From an uncultured Eubacteriales bacterium (GTDB taxonomy: Bacteria; Bacillota; Clostridia; Oscillospirales; Oscillospiraceae): a stretch of 6,455 nt of DNA. How positions within the stretch are numbered: the first letter of the stretch is position 1; every line of letters starts with the position of its first letter. Made by a program: the position numbers and the translations under genes. The notes under the pieces were generated by a model. The model was not told the origin of the DNA and made no database searches. It saw nothing but the letters and a program-made list of their open reading frames with translations. Positions 1-5,508 of the stretch are shown here, one piece after another. The stretch is from positions 1 to 6,455 of the forward strand of contig ONVR01000277.1 in the NCBI GenBank assembly GCA_900321335.1, given 5' to 3'.

Positions 1-2
1 GC

Positions 3-1928
3 GCCGCCCAGGCGCTGGCAGACGGCTGGAGCGAGTATTACAACGGACTGGACCGGGCTGACCGGGACTTTGCCGAGGCCCGGCAGCAGCTGGAAGGGGC
101 GCAGCAGGAGATCGAGCAGGGAGAGCAGACCCTTCAGGACGCCGCTCTGGAGATCGCCGACGGCGAAAACGAGCTGGCGGAAAACCGCCGGACTGTGCAG
201 GACGCCCAGGCGGAGCTGGACGACGCCCGGGACCGGCTGGCGGAGGTGGAGCCCGGCACCTGGTACGTGCTTGACCGCAACAGCAACACGGGCTTTGTCA
301 GCTACCGGCAGGACTCCGAGCGAATGGGGGCCATCGGCAACGTGTTCCCCGTGCTGTTTTTCGCCGTGGCCTGTCTGGTGTGTCTGACCTGCATGACCCG
401 GATGGTGGATGAAAAGCGGGTAGAGCTGGGCACCTACAAGGCTCTCGGCTTCGGCGGCATGAAAACCGCCGTCAAGCTGGTGGGCTACAGCGCCCTGGCC
501 GCCGTCATCGGCATCGCGGCCGGCATCGCCCTGGGCATGAATCTGCTGCCCCGGTTTATCTTCCACGCCTACACCGTTCTCTACGATATTCCCGTTTTAT
601 ATACCCCTCTGCACGGGGGCATCGCCGCGGCTTCCGCGGCGGCCGGCCTGCTGTGCTCCGTGGGCGCGACGCTGGTTTCCACCCTGAGCACCCTGCGGGA
701 GACCCCGGCCTCTCTGCTGCGGCCCAAAGCCCCGGCGCCGGGCAAGCGGGTCATTCTGGAGCGCATTACGCCCCTGTGGCGGCGCATGTCCTTTTTCGGA
801 AAGGTGTCCGCCCGCAATCTGCTGCGGTATCAGAAGCGGTTCTGGATGACGCTGGTGGGCATCGCCGGCTGCACGGCTCTGATCGTGACGGGCTTCGGTC
901 TGCGGGACTCCATCCGCAACATCACGGCCCTGCAGTTTGAGCAGATCCAGAAATACGACCTGCAGGCCTATTTTCTGGACGAGGCCACCCCGGAGGACGT
1001 TTCCGCCGTGGCCGACGCCCTGGCAAACGACGGCAGCGTGGCCCGCTACGCGCTGGTGCGCCAGACCGGCGTGGACCTGGAATCCCCGGCGGGCGTTCAG
1101 AGCGGCTATTGCTTCGTCCCCATGGAACCGGCGCAGTTTGACGATTTTATCACCTTCCGCCACCGGACAGACGGCACTCCCGTCACCCTGCCGGAGCGCG
1201 GCGCCGTGATCACGGAAAAACTCGCAGAGCTGCTCCGGCTCCACGTGGGCGACACCCTGACCGTGGTGCTCGACGGCATCCGGTACCAGGTCGATATCAC
1301 CGATATTACGGAAAACTACACGTATCACTACGTTTATATGACCCCGGCGTATTACCGGGAGGTCTTTGGGGAAGAGGCAGCGCCCAACCAGGCGCTGATC
1401 ACCGATACAGATCCGGGGGAGGCCACGGCAAACGCCGTGTCCGAAAGGCTGCTCGGACTCCGGGCCGTCAACTACACCACCTACTTTCAGAGCGTTGCCG
1501 ACTACTTCAGCAAAGCCCTCAGAAGCGTGGACGCGGTGGTGGTCATCATCATCGTGGCGGCCGCCGCCCTGGCCTTCGTGGTGCTCTACAACCTGACGAG
1601 CATCAACATCACGGAGCGCGTCAAGGAGCTTGCCACCCTGAAGGTCCTGGGCTTCCGGGACCGGGAGGTGACAGAGTACATCGTCCGGGAAAACACGGTG
1701 CTCACGCTGCTGAGCATCGCCGTTGGTCTGGTGGGGGGCCGGTTCCTCCACGGCTGGCTCGTCCGGACGGTGGAGGTGGACATCTGCATGTTCAGCCGGA
1801 GCGCAAAGCCCGTCAGCTACGTCCTGGCGGCGGTGCTGACGGTGCTGTTTGCCGCGCTTGTCAACGGCATCGGCCACCGGACCATGAAGTCCATCAGCAT
1901 GGTGGAATCCCTGAAATCCAACGAATAA
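3..1928 (+). CDS. FtsX-family ABC transporter permease, C-terminal part (5' end outside window)
   Basis: This reading frame is open from the left edge and ends at TAA 1926-1928, giving the last 641 residues; numbering here is from the first complete codon. Residues about 9-83 form a heptad coiled coil. Hydrophobic segments follow at about 110-130, 159-179 and 205-227, then 280-300, and finally 511-533, 564-584 and 604-624. The segment at 301-500 is a soluble, presumably extracytoplasmic domain. Both membrane blocks carry the FtsX-type loop after their first helix (DEKRVELGTYKALGF and TERVKELATLKVLGF). Two FtsX domains plus a large external domain is the layout of MacB/LolCE-like or macrolide-exporter-type permeases of about 1,000-1,200 residues in Clostridia, so the first helix and perhaps 400 residues lie upstream. 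The partner ATPase is not in the window; it would be expected just upstream. Substrate cannot be told. Family call is firm; role as exporter, lipid or peptide transporter is inference. Confidence 0.93.
   Translation, partial: AAQALADGWSEYYNGLDRADRDFAEARQQLEGAQQEIEQGEQTLQDAALEIADGENELAENRRTVQDAQAELDDARDRLAEVEPGTWYVLDRNSNTGFVSYRQDSERMGAIGNVFPVLFFAVACLVCLTCMTRMVDEKRVELGTYKALGFGGMKTAVKLVGYSALAAVIGIAAGIALGMNLLPRFIFHAYTVLYDIPVLYTPLHGGIAAASAAAGLLCSVGATLVSTLSTLRETPASLLRPKAPAPGKRVILERITPLWRRMSFFGKVSARNLLRYQKRFWMTLVGIAGCTALIVTGFGLRDSIRNITALQFEQIQKYDLQAYFLDEATPEDVSAVADALANDGSVARYALVRQTGVDLESPAGVQSGYCFVPMEPAQFDDFITFRHRTDGTPVTLPERGAVITEKLAELLRLHVGDTLTVVLDGIRYQVDITDITENYTYHYVYMTPAYYREVFGEEAAPNQALITDTDPGEATANAVSERLLGLRAVNYTTYFQSVADYFSKALRSVDAVVVIIIVAAAALAFVVLYNLTSINITERVKELATLKVLGFRDREVTEYIVRENTVLTLLSIAVGLVGGRFLHGWLVRTVEVDICMFSRSAKPVSYVLAAVLTVLFAALVNGIGHRTMKSISMVESLKSNE
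90..251 (+). other. Region encoding extracytoplasmic coiled coil of the permease
   Basis: Residues 30-83 of the partial permease divide into four units of 14 residues, each opening with Leu and having Ile, Val or Leu at position 8 (L30, I37, L44, I51, L58, V65, L72, L79). The same heptad spacing extends back to W9, L16 and F23 and probably beyond the window edge. The remaining positions are rich in Glu, Gln, Asp and Ala. This is seen directly in the translation. That it lies outside the membrane is inferred from its place between the missing first helix and the helix at 110-130. Confidence 0.8.
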
Positions 1929-1950
1929 TCCGCCCGGCGGCGAAAACGAC

Positions 1951-1955
1951 AGGAG
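1951..1955 (+). promoter_or_regulatory. Ribosome binding site of the phosphatase gene
   Basis: AGGAG lies 9 nt before ATG 1965 in the 36-nt gap after the permease stop. It supports that start. No promoter or terminator is visible in the gap, so translation-level separation within one transcript is likely. Confidence 0.8.
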
Positions 1956-1964
1956 AGAAGTACT

Positions 1965-2762
1965 ATGGAAAAAAACTTACGGCGTCTGCCCCTGGAGGGC
2001 CTTTACAACGCCCGGGAGCTGGGCGGCTTTCCCACAGTGGACGGGAAGGTCACGGCCTACGGCAAATTCGTCCGCTGTGAGCTGCCCAGAAAGCTGACAG
2101 GCGGCGATCTGGCGTACCTGAAGGCCTATGGCGTGACCCGCAGCGTGGATCTGCGGGGCGACATGGAGGTGGAGCGCATCCCCAGCATGCTCCGGGACGT
2201 GGACTGGGCCGTCTATTCCCACGTGCCCATGTTCACCCGGCAGGCCGCCTTCGCCTCCCAGGCGGAGGGTGGAGCGCCCAAACCGGACAAATACGCCCAG
2301 CACCCCGCCACCGCCTTTATCGAATGGGGGCAACTGTACGTGAACATGCTGGAGGAGTACAAGGACTGGACATGCCGGGTGCTGGACATCGCCGCCGGTG
2401 AGCAGGGCGTGATGCTCTATCACTGCACCACGGGCAAGGACCGGACCGGCATGCTCACGGCGCTGCTGCTTTCCATCGCCGGGGTCTCCCAGGACGACAT
2501 CATTGCCGACTACTGCGTTTCCCAGGTCTATATGCGCCCCGTGTATCTGGAGCTGATGGAGCTGATGCCGCCCCTGTACGACGAGGAGGGCAAGCCCCTG
2601 CGCCCCACCATTGACAGTCCCTTTTTCCAGACGGCCCCGGAGAACATGCGCACCCTGCTGGACCATCTGAACGAAACCTACGGGAGCGTGGAGGGATATA
2701 TCCGCCGCTGCGGCGTGTCCGGGGATACCGTTGCGCGGATCCGGGCCAAGCTGACCGAATGA
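1965..2762 (+). CDS. Tyrosine-protein phosphatase (Y_phosphatase3 / LipA-PtpB-like)
   Basis: A 265-residue cysteine-dependent phosphatase. The N-terminus has the family's opening motif NARELGGFPTVDGK (about residues 16-29), followed by the SVDLRG strand (about 60). The catalytic P-loop is HCTTGKDRTG at residues 153-162, with nucleophile Cys154 and phosphate-binding Arg160. Lys158 and Asp159 inside the loop are typical of the PtpB/LipA group (family Y_phosphatase3), members of which hydrolyse phosphotyrosine and in some cases phosphoserine or phosphoinositides. The C-terminal segment (LLDHLNETYGSVEGYIRR) matches the usual family end, so the protein looks complete. There is no signal peptide, so it is predicted to be cytoplasmic. 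It follows the permease by 36 nt and probably shares its transcript, which does not by itself reveal a substrate. The motif makes the class very secure; substrate specificity is unknown. Confidence 0.93.
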   Translation: MEKNLRRLPLEGLYNARELGGFPTVDGKVTAYGKFVRCELPRKLTGGDLAYLKAYGVTRSVDLRGDMEVERIPSMLRDVDWAVYSHVPMFTRQAAFASQAEGGAPKPDKYAQHPATAFIEWGQLYVNMLEEYKDWTCRVLDIAAGEQGVMLYHCTTGKDRTGMLTALLLSIAGVSQDDIIADYCVSQVYMRPVYLELMELMPPLYDEEGKPLRPTIDSPFFQTAPENMRTLLDHLNETYGSVEGYIRRCGVSGDTVARIRAKLTE

Positions 2763-2767
2763 GCGCA

Positions 2768-2796
2768 TAGACAAATCCCGCCGGCTGTGGTATAAT
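2768..2796 (+). promoter_or_regulatory. Sigma-A-type promoter for the thymidylate kinase gene
   Basis: A consensus -10 TATAAT at 2791-2796 is preceded by an extended -10 element TGTGG (TRTGn) at 2786-2790. A -35 of TAGACA (5 of 6 to TTGACA) lies at 2768-2773, with an ideal 17-bp spacer. Transcription would begin near 2803, leaving a leader of roughly 105 nt. The -35 begins only 6 nt after the phosphatase stop codon. Confidence 0.85.
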
Positions 2797-2822
2797 GATA
2801 AAATATTCCATACCGTGCCGGT

Positions 2823-2844
2823 CTGTGATGCAGCTGTGATGCAC
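2823..2844 (+). repeat. Tandem 11-bp direct repeat in the kinase leader
   Basis: The decamer CTGTGATGCA occurs at 2823-2832 and again at 2834-2843, so the unit repeats with an 11-bp period (last base G then C). It starts about 20 nt after the predicted transcription start. The block is flanked by a short inverted repeat, CCGTGC 2813-2818 and GCACGG 2841-2846. One-helical-turn spacing would suit a DNA-binding protein, but no known operator is recognised. Confidence 0.6.
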
Positions 2845-2872
2845 GGCGGGCATATCCTATCTTTGAATCGCC

Positions 2873-2894
2873 AGTCCGCGGCCCGGCCCGGACT
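2873..2894 (+). promoter_or_regulatory. GC-rich hairpin just upstream of the kinase ribosome binding site
   Basis: AGTCCG 2873-2878 pairs with CGGACT 2889-2894. GG 2880-2881 can pair further with CC 2887-2888, leaving one bulged C and a 5-nt loop. No U-run follows, so it is not an intrinsic terminator. It ends one nucleotide before the AAGGAAGG ribosome binding site (2896-2903), so it could influence ribosome access or transcript stability; that is inference. Confidence 0.5.
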
Positions 2895-2895
2895 A

Positions 2896-2903
2896 AAGGA
2901 AGG
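2896..2903 (+). promoter_or_regulatory. Ribosome binding site of the thymidylate kinase gene
   Basis: AAGGAAGG ends 5 nt before ATG 2909 and fixes this start, which also gives a family-typical N-terminus beginning directly with the P-loop strand. Confidence 0.8.
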
Positions 2904-2908
2904 TACCC

Positions 2909-3580
2909 ATGGGTAAACTGATTGTATTTGAAGGAATCGACGGCAGCGGCAAGTCCACCCAGTTCCGGCTGCTGTGCCAGCGGCTGCGGCAGGAGGGGAC
3001 GGATTTTCAGAACCTGACCTTTCCCCAGTATGACGAGCCCTCCAGCACCCTGATCCGGATGTACCTGTCCGGCCGGTTCGGGGAGGATCCGGGCCGGGTC
3101 AACCCCTACGCGGCCTCCTCCTTCTTCGCCGCGGACCGGTATGCCTCCTACGTCAGCAAGTGGGGCGCCTATTACCGGGACGGCGGGGTGATCGTCACCG
3201 ACCGCTACACCACCAGCAACGCCATCCATCAGGCCTGCAAGCTCACGGGAGAGGACCGGCGGGAATACTTCCGCTGGCTGTACGACTACGAGTTTGCACG
3301 GATGGGTCTGCCGGCGCCGGATCTGGTGATCTATCTGCACACGCCTCTGGAGGTGTGCATCCGCCGGATGCGCCTGCGGGAGCAGCAGACCCACACCAGC
3401 GCCGACATTCACGAGAAAAACAACGACTATCTGCGCACCTGTTACGCCTGCGGACTGGAGGCGGCCGCCTTCTACGGCTGGCAGGTCGCAGAGAGCATGG
3501 ACGGGGACCGGGAGCGGCCTGTGGAGCAGGTCGCCGCCCAGATCTATGCGATGGTCCGGGCAGCCCTGAACGGGGCATAA
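2909..3580 (+). CDS. tmk: Thymidylate kinase (divergent clostridial type)
   Basis: A 223-residue P-loop nucleotide kinase expected to convert dTMP to dTDP with ATP in the cytoplasm, in dTTP synthesis. The Walker A motif GIDGSGKST is at residues 9-17 directly after the first beta strand. TDRYTTSNAIHQ at 97-108 holds the Asp-Arg-Tyr motif (D98-R99-Y100) and the Gln that contacts the base in dTMP kinases. In place of the usual bacterial EPGGT motif it has FPQYDEPSS (38-46), and a second aromatic-Arg motif FFAADRYAS lies near 72-80. The C-terminal lid segment (about 150-175) contains RRMRLREQQ followed by ADIHEKNNDYL rather than the standard RxRxGxRDR-type lid. This pattern is typical of a separate clostridial branch labelled thymidylate kinase. 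It has its own strong promoter and is convergent with the microprotein gene. Deoxynucleoside kinase activity on another monophosphate is the main alternative. Confidence 0.88.
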   Translation: MGKLIVFEGIDGSGKSTQFRLLCQRLRQEGTDFQNLTFPQYDEPSSTLIRMYLSGRFGEDPGRVNPYAASSFFAADRYASYVSKWGAYYRDGGVIVTDRYTTSNAIHQACKLTGEDRREYFRWLYDYEFARMGLPAPDLVIYLHTPLEVCIRRMRLREQQTHTSADIHEKNNDYLRTCYACGLEAAAFYGWQVAESMDGDRERPVEQVAAQIYAMVRAALNGA

Positions 3581-3609
3581 AAATATCTCTCCGGTGACCC
3601 GGAGAGATA
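3579..3609 (-). terminator. Intrinsic terminator of the Cys-rich gene, between convergent genes
   Basis: A perfect 11-bp stem (3584-3594 with 3599-3609) closes a TGAC tetraloop. Read on the minus strand it is followed by five U residues (complement of AAAAA 3579-3583) and begins 9 nt after the microprotein stop at 3619. On the plus strand the hairpin starts 3 nt after the kinase stop but is followed by AAGGCTG with no U-run. It is therefore a good minus-strand terminator and at best a weak one for the kinase transcript. Confidence 0.85.
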
Positions 3610-3618
3610 AAGGCTGTC

Positions 3619-3750
3619 TCAGCAGCCGCAGCCGCAGTTGTTGTCGCTGCCGCAGCCGCAGCCACAGCCCCCGCCGCCCCATGCGATGACGAGGATCAGC
3701 AGGATTACGATCCACCAGCAAGAGTTTCCGCAAAAATTATTACCGCACAT
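3619..3750 (-). CDS. Cys/Gly-rich 43-residue membrane microprotein
   Basis: The start ATG is at 3750-3748 on the minus strand, 6 nt after a GGGAG ribosome binding site (3761-3757); the stop TGA is at 3621-3619. The protein opens MCGNNFCGNSCWW, continues with a short hydrophobic stretch (residues 12-24), then a Gly run (25-28) and a tail of alternating Cys-Gly (29-34 and 39-43) split by SDNN. Nine of 43 residues are Cys and eleven are Gly. Small proteins of this shape, MCGN-C-WW-hydrophobic-CGCG, are widespread in Clostridia and are often labelled from weak similarity as chorion class high-cysteine protein; no function is established to my knowledge. Metal or Fe-S binding at the membrane, redox sensing, or a spore-related role are all guesses. 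An upstream in-frame extension exists, but the ribosome binding site, composition and dedicated terminator (3579-3609) point to this short gene. Confidence 0.78.
   Translation of the reverse strand: MCGNNFCGNSCWWIVILLILVIAWGGGGCGCGCGSDNNCGCGC
3622..3672 (-). repeat. Hexamer-repeat tract coding alternating Cys-Gly
   Basis: The minus-strand codon pair TGC GGC recurs in two blocks, interrupted by AGC GAC AAC AAC, within the end of the microprotein gene. On the plus strand it appears as GCAGCC/GCCGCA hexamers. Such a tract could expand or contract by slippage in steps of two residues without frameshift. Confidence 0.6.
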
Positions 3751-3830
3751 ACATGACTCCCATCCGCCGCCGCGCCAAGCGGCTCCATAAATTATTTTGA
3801 TTTGTCCCGAGGGATCCGGCGCACTATGTT

Positions 3831-3874
3831 CCCGGGAGCATTGCTCCCCTGGGCGGTTCCCGGTGGGATCGCCC
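3831..3874 (+). promoter_or_regulatory. Two adjacent stem-loops upstream of mltG
   Basis: The first hairpin pairs GGGAGC 3834-3839 with GCTCCC 3843-3848 around an ATT loop, extendable by CCC 3831-3833 with GGG 3851-3853 across a 2-nt bulge. The second pairs GGGCG 3851-3855 with CGCCC 3870-3874 and, inside it, TCCC 3858-3861 with GGGA 3865-3868. They compete for GGG 3851-3853, so the basal pairs are mutually exclusive. No U-run follows on either strand. Function is unknown; it could act in either the mltG leader or the opposite-strand leader. Confidence 0.5.
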
Positions 3875-3925
3875 GATACACAATATTCTATGCAGGGCGG
3901 ATGGATTTGGTTACCGATCATAAAC

Positions 3926-3931
3926 GAGGTG
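3926..3931 (+). promoter_or_regulatory. Ribosome binding site deciding the mltG start
   Basis: GAGGTG ends 5 nt before ATG 3937. This excludes the longer reading from TTG 3802, which has no ribosome binding site and would translate through the hairpin region. Confidence 0.85.
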
Positions 3932-3936
3932 ATACC

Positions 3937-5508
3937 ATGCAGGATCAGAACAGCAAAGACAATCTGTTTGAAGAGATCGTGGGGGACGAGTACTCCTATC
4001 TTCTCAACGAAATCAAGAACGCTCCCGGCGAGGCCGCTCCGGAGGACAGCACCCCGGAAGAGGCTGCCCCGGAAACCGGCAAAGCGCCTGCCGATGCGCC
4101 GGAGGCGGAAGCTCCCCTCTCGGAAGAGGATCCGGAAAAGACTGCGGACCGGGAATTTGAGGATATCCTCAATGACGTTGCCGTGCAGGAGGACGAATCT
4201 TCCGATGACCCGTCTGAGGCGCCGGTGCCGGAGGAGGAAGACGCCGCCGACGCGGAGTTGACCGACATGGACGCGGAGGACGAGGCCCGGCCGGAGCCGG
4301 CAAAGCGTCCGAAGACGCGCCGCGGGCGCCGGGTTTACGACGCCTATGACCAGCGGGCCTATCAGAAGGGGCAGTTCCCCATCCACCGGAGAAACGGCAG
4401 AAAATTCGGCTGTCTGCCCGGCATTCTGTACATGCTTATGATCATTGCCATCGGCATCATTCTCGGCGCCGTGGCCTGGATGGCCGCCTCCGATGTGATG
4501 GCCTTCGGCAAAGACGACGAGCAGGTACAGGTCACCATCCCCGAAAGCGCCCTCTACGAGGTCCAGGAGGAGGTCACCGACGACGACGGCAACACCTCTC
4601 TGGAGACGGTGAAGCGGGCCGACATCGATCAGGTGACCCAGATCCTCAAGGACAACGAGCTGATCAAGTACGAAAAGCTCTTCAAGCTCTTCTGCAAGAT
4701 CTCCCACGCGGACAGGAAGATCAGCGCCGGCTCCTTCGTGGTCAACCGGAACTATGACTACCACGCCCTCATCGGCGGTCTGCGTCAGGGCTCCGGCATC
4801 CGGGTAGAGCAGGAGGTCACCATCCCCGAGGGCTACACCATGACCCAGATCTTCACCCTGCTGGAACAGGAAGGCGTGTGCTCCGCGGCAGAGCTGGCCG
4901 ACGCCGCCGCCAATTACGACTTCGACTTCGATTTCCTGGACGACGGCACTCTGGGCCAGGCCAAGCGGCTGGAAGGGTTCCTGTTCCCGGATACCTATAA
5001 CTTCTATATCGGCGACAATCCCGAGGACGTAATAGACCGCTTCCTGTCCAACTTCAACGTCAAGTACACGGCGGAATACCGGCAGGCGGTCGCCGACAGC
5101 GGCTACTCCCTCCGGGAGATCCTGACCATCGCCTCCATGATCGAAAAGGAGGCCGGCGGCGACTCCGAGCGGGCCACCATTGCCTCCGTCATCTACAACC
5201 GTCTGGCCAGCGAAGGGGACTACGCCTACCTGCAGTACCTGCAGATCGACGCCACCATCTACTACGCCATCGCCGAGACGGGAGAGGCCTTCTCCACGGA
5301 CGTGGACAGCGTTTACAACACCTATCAGTATCCCGGCCTGCCCCCCACGCCCATCGCCAACCCGGGCATGGCCTCCATCCGGGCGGCCCTGTATCCCGAG
5401 GATACGGACTACCGGTACTACGCGTTGGGCCACGACAATCTCCACGAATTCTTCCACTACTACGACGACTTTGAGGCCTTCATCAACAGTGAGGACTTCG
5501 CCGGATGA
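3937..5508 (+). CDS. mltG: Endolytic transglycosylase MltG (YceG-like) with long acidic N-terminus
   Basis: A 523-residue bitopic membrane protein that should cleave nascent peptidoglycan strands and set glycan length. Residues 1-158 are predicted to be cytoplasmic: a Glu/Asp/Ala/Pro-rich low-complexity stretch (about 30-121), then a basic patch (122-132). One membrane helix follows at about 160-186. The outer part has the LysM-like subdomain (about 195-280), VTIPEGYTMTQI as the second strand-helix unit, LEGFLFPDTY at 345-354, ASMIEKEAGG around 399-408 with the family's catalytic Glu (E403 or the neighbouring E405), LQIDATIYYA in place of the usual LQxDPTxxY, and GLPPTPIANPG near 469-479. The C-terminal ALGHDNLHEFF corresponds to the usual xDGxHxFS end. 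It begins a probable operon with the overlapping U32 gene, like yrrL with yrrN/yrrO in Bacillus subtilis. The acidic cytoplasmic region makes it longer than the roughly 340-residue E. coli enzyme. Confidence 0.95.
   Translation: MQDQNSKDNLFEEIVGDEYSYLLNEIKNAPGEAAPEDSTPEEAAPETGKAPADAPEAEAPLSEEDPEKTADREFEDILNDVAVQEDESSDDPSEAPVPEEEDAADAELTDMDAEDEARPEPAKRPKTRRGRRVYDAYDQRAYQKGQFPIHRRNGRKFGCLPGILYMLMIIAIGIILGAVAWMAASDVMAFGKDDEQVQVTIPESALYEVQEEVTDDDGNTSLETVKRADIDQVTQILKDNELIKYEKLFKLFCKISHADRKISAGSFVVNRNYDYHALIGGLRQGSGIRVEQEVTIPEGYTMTQIFTLLEQEGVCSAAELADAAANYDFDFDFLDDGTLGQAKRLEGFLFPDTYNFYIGDNPEDVIDRFLSNFNVKYTAEYRQAVADSGYSLREILTIASMIEKEAGGDSERATIASVIYNRLASEGDYAYLQYLQIDATIYYAIAETGEAFSTDVDSVYNTYQYPGLPPTPIANPGMASIRAALYPEDTDYRYYALGHDNLHEFFHYYDDFEAFINSEDFAG

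Larger units (their letters stand above)
3751..3936. other. Divergent intergenic region between microprotein gene and mltG
   Basis: These 186 bp must contain the 5' controls of both divergent genes. The stretch 3781-3803 is AT-rich compared with its surroundings and 3831-3874 is GC-rich and strongly folding. The best promoter-like site I find is a minus-strand -10 TAGAAT (complement of 3885-3890, 5 of 6 to consensus), but it lacks a convincing -35 at 16-18 bp. A plus-strand promoter for mltG is not evident: TTGATT at 3797-3802 has no -10 at proper spacing. No riboswitch or T-box signature is recognised. Confidence 0.5.

Noticed and set aside
597..1877. Minus-strand open frame of 426 codons opposite the permease
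   Set aside because: Low-complexity His/Gln/Gly/Arg composition, no ribosome binding site seen, and full overlap with a clear FtsX permease; a by-product of high GC.
1930..1940. CCGCC/GGCGG inverted repeat after the permease stop as a terminator
   Set aside because: The loop would be a single base and no T-run follows.
1977..2774. Minus-strand open frame of 265 codons opposite the phosphatase
   Set aside because: It is a mirror of the phosphatase gene with shadow composition and no known motif.
2873..2894. Kinase leader hairpin as an intrinsic terminator or attenuator
   Set aside because: No U-run follows; the next bases are AAAGGAAGG, the ribosome binding site.
3784..3796. AT-rich patch as a minus-strand -10 (AATAAT) for the microprotein gene
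   Set aside because: The sequence 17 bp upstream reads CCGGAT, with no -35 resemblance, and no sporulation sigma consensus fits either.
3802..3936. Upstream TTG start extending MltG by 45 residues
   Set aside because: No ribosome binding site at 3802, while GAGGTG lies 5 nt before ATG 3937; the extra residues would be encoded by the hairpin region and have no family counterpart.
3751..5457. A very long minus-strand open frame opposite mltG, running into the microprotein
   Set aside because: Its residues mirror the reverse complement of strongly biased MltG codons, rich in Val, Gly, His and Asp with no recognisable domain; MltG on the plus strand is unmistakable. Only the last 43 residues (3619-3750) look like a real gene.
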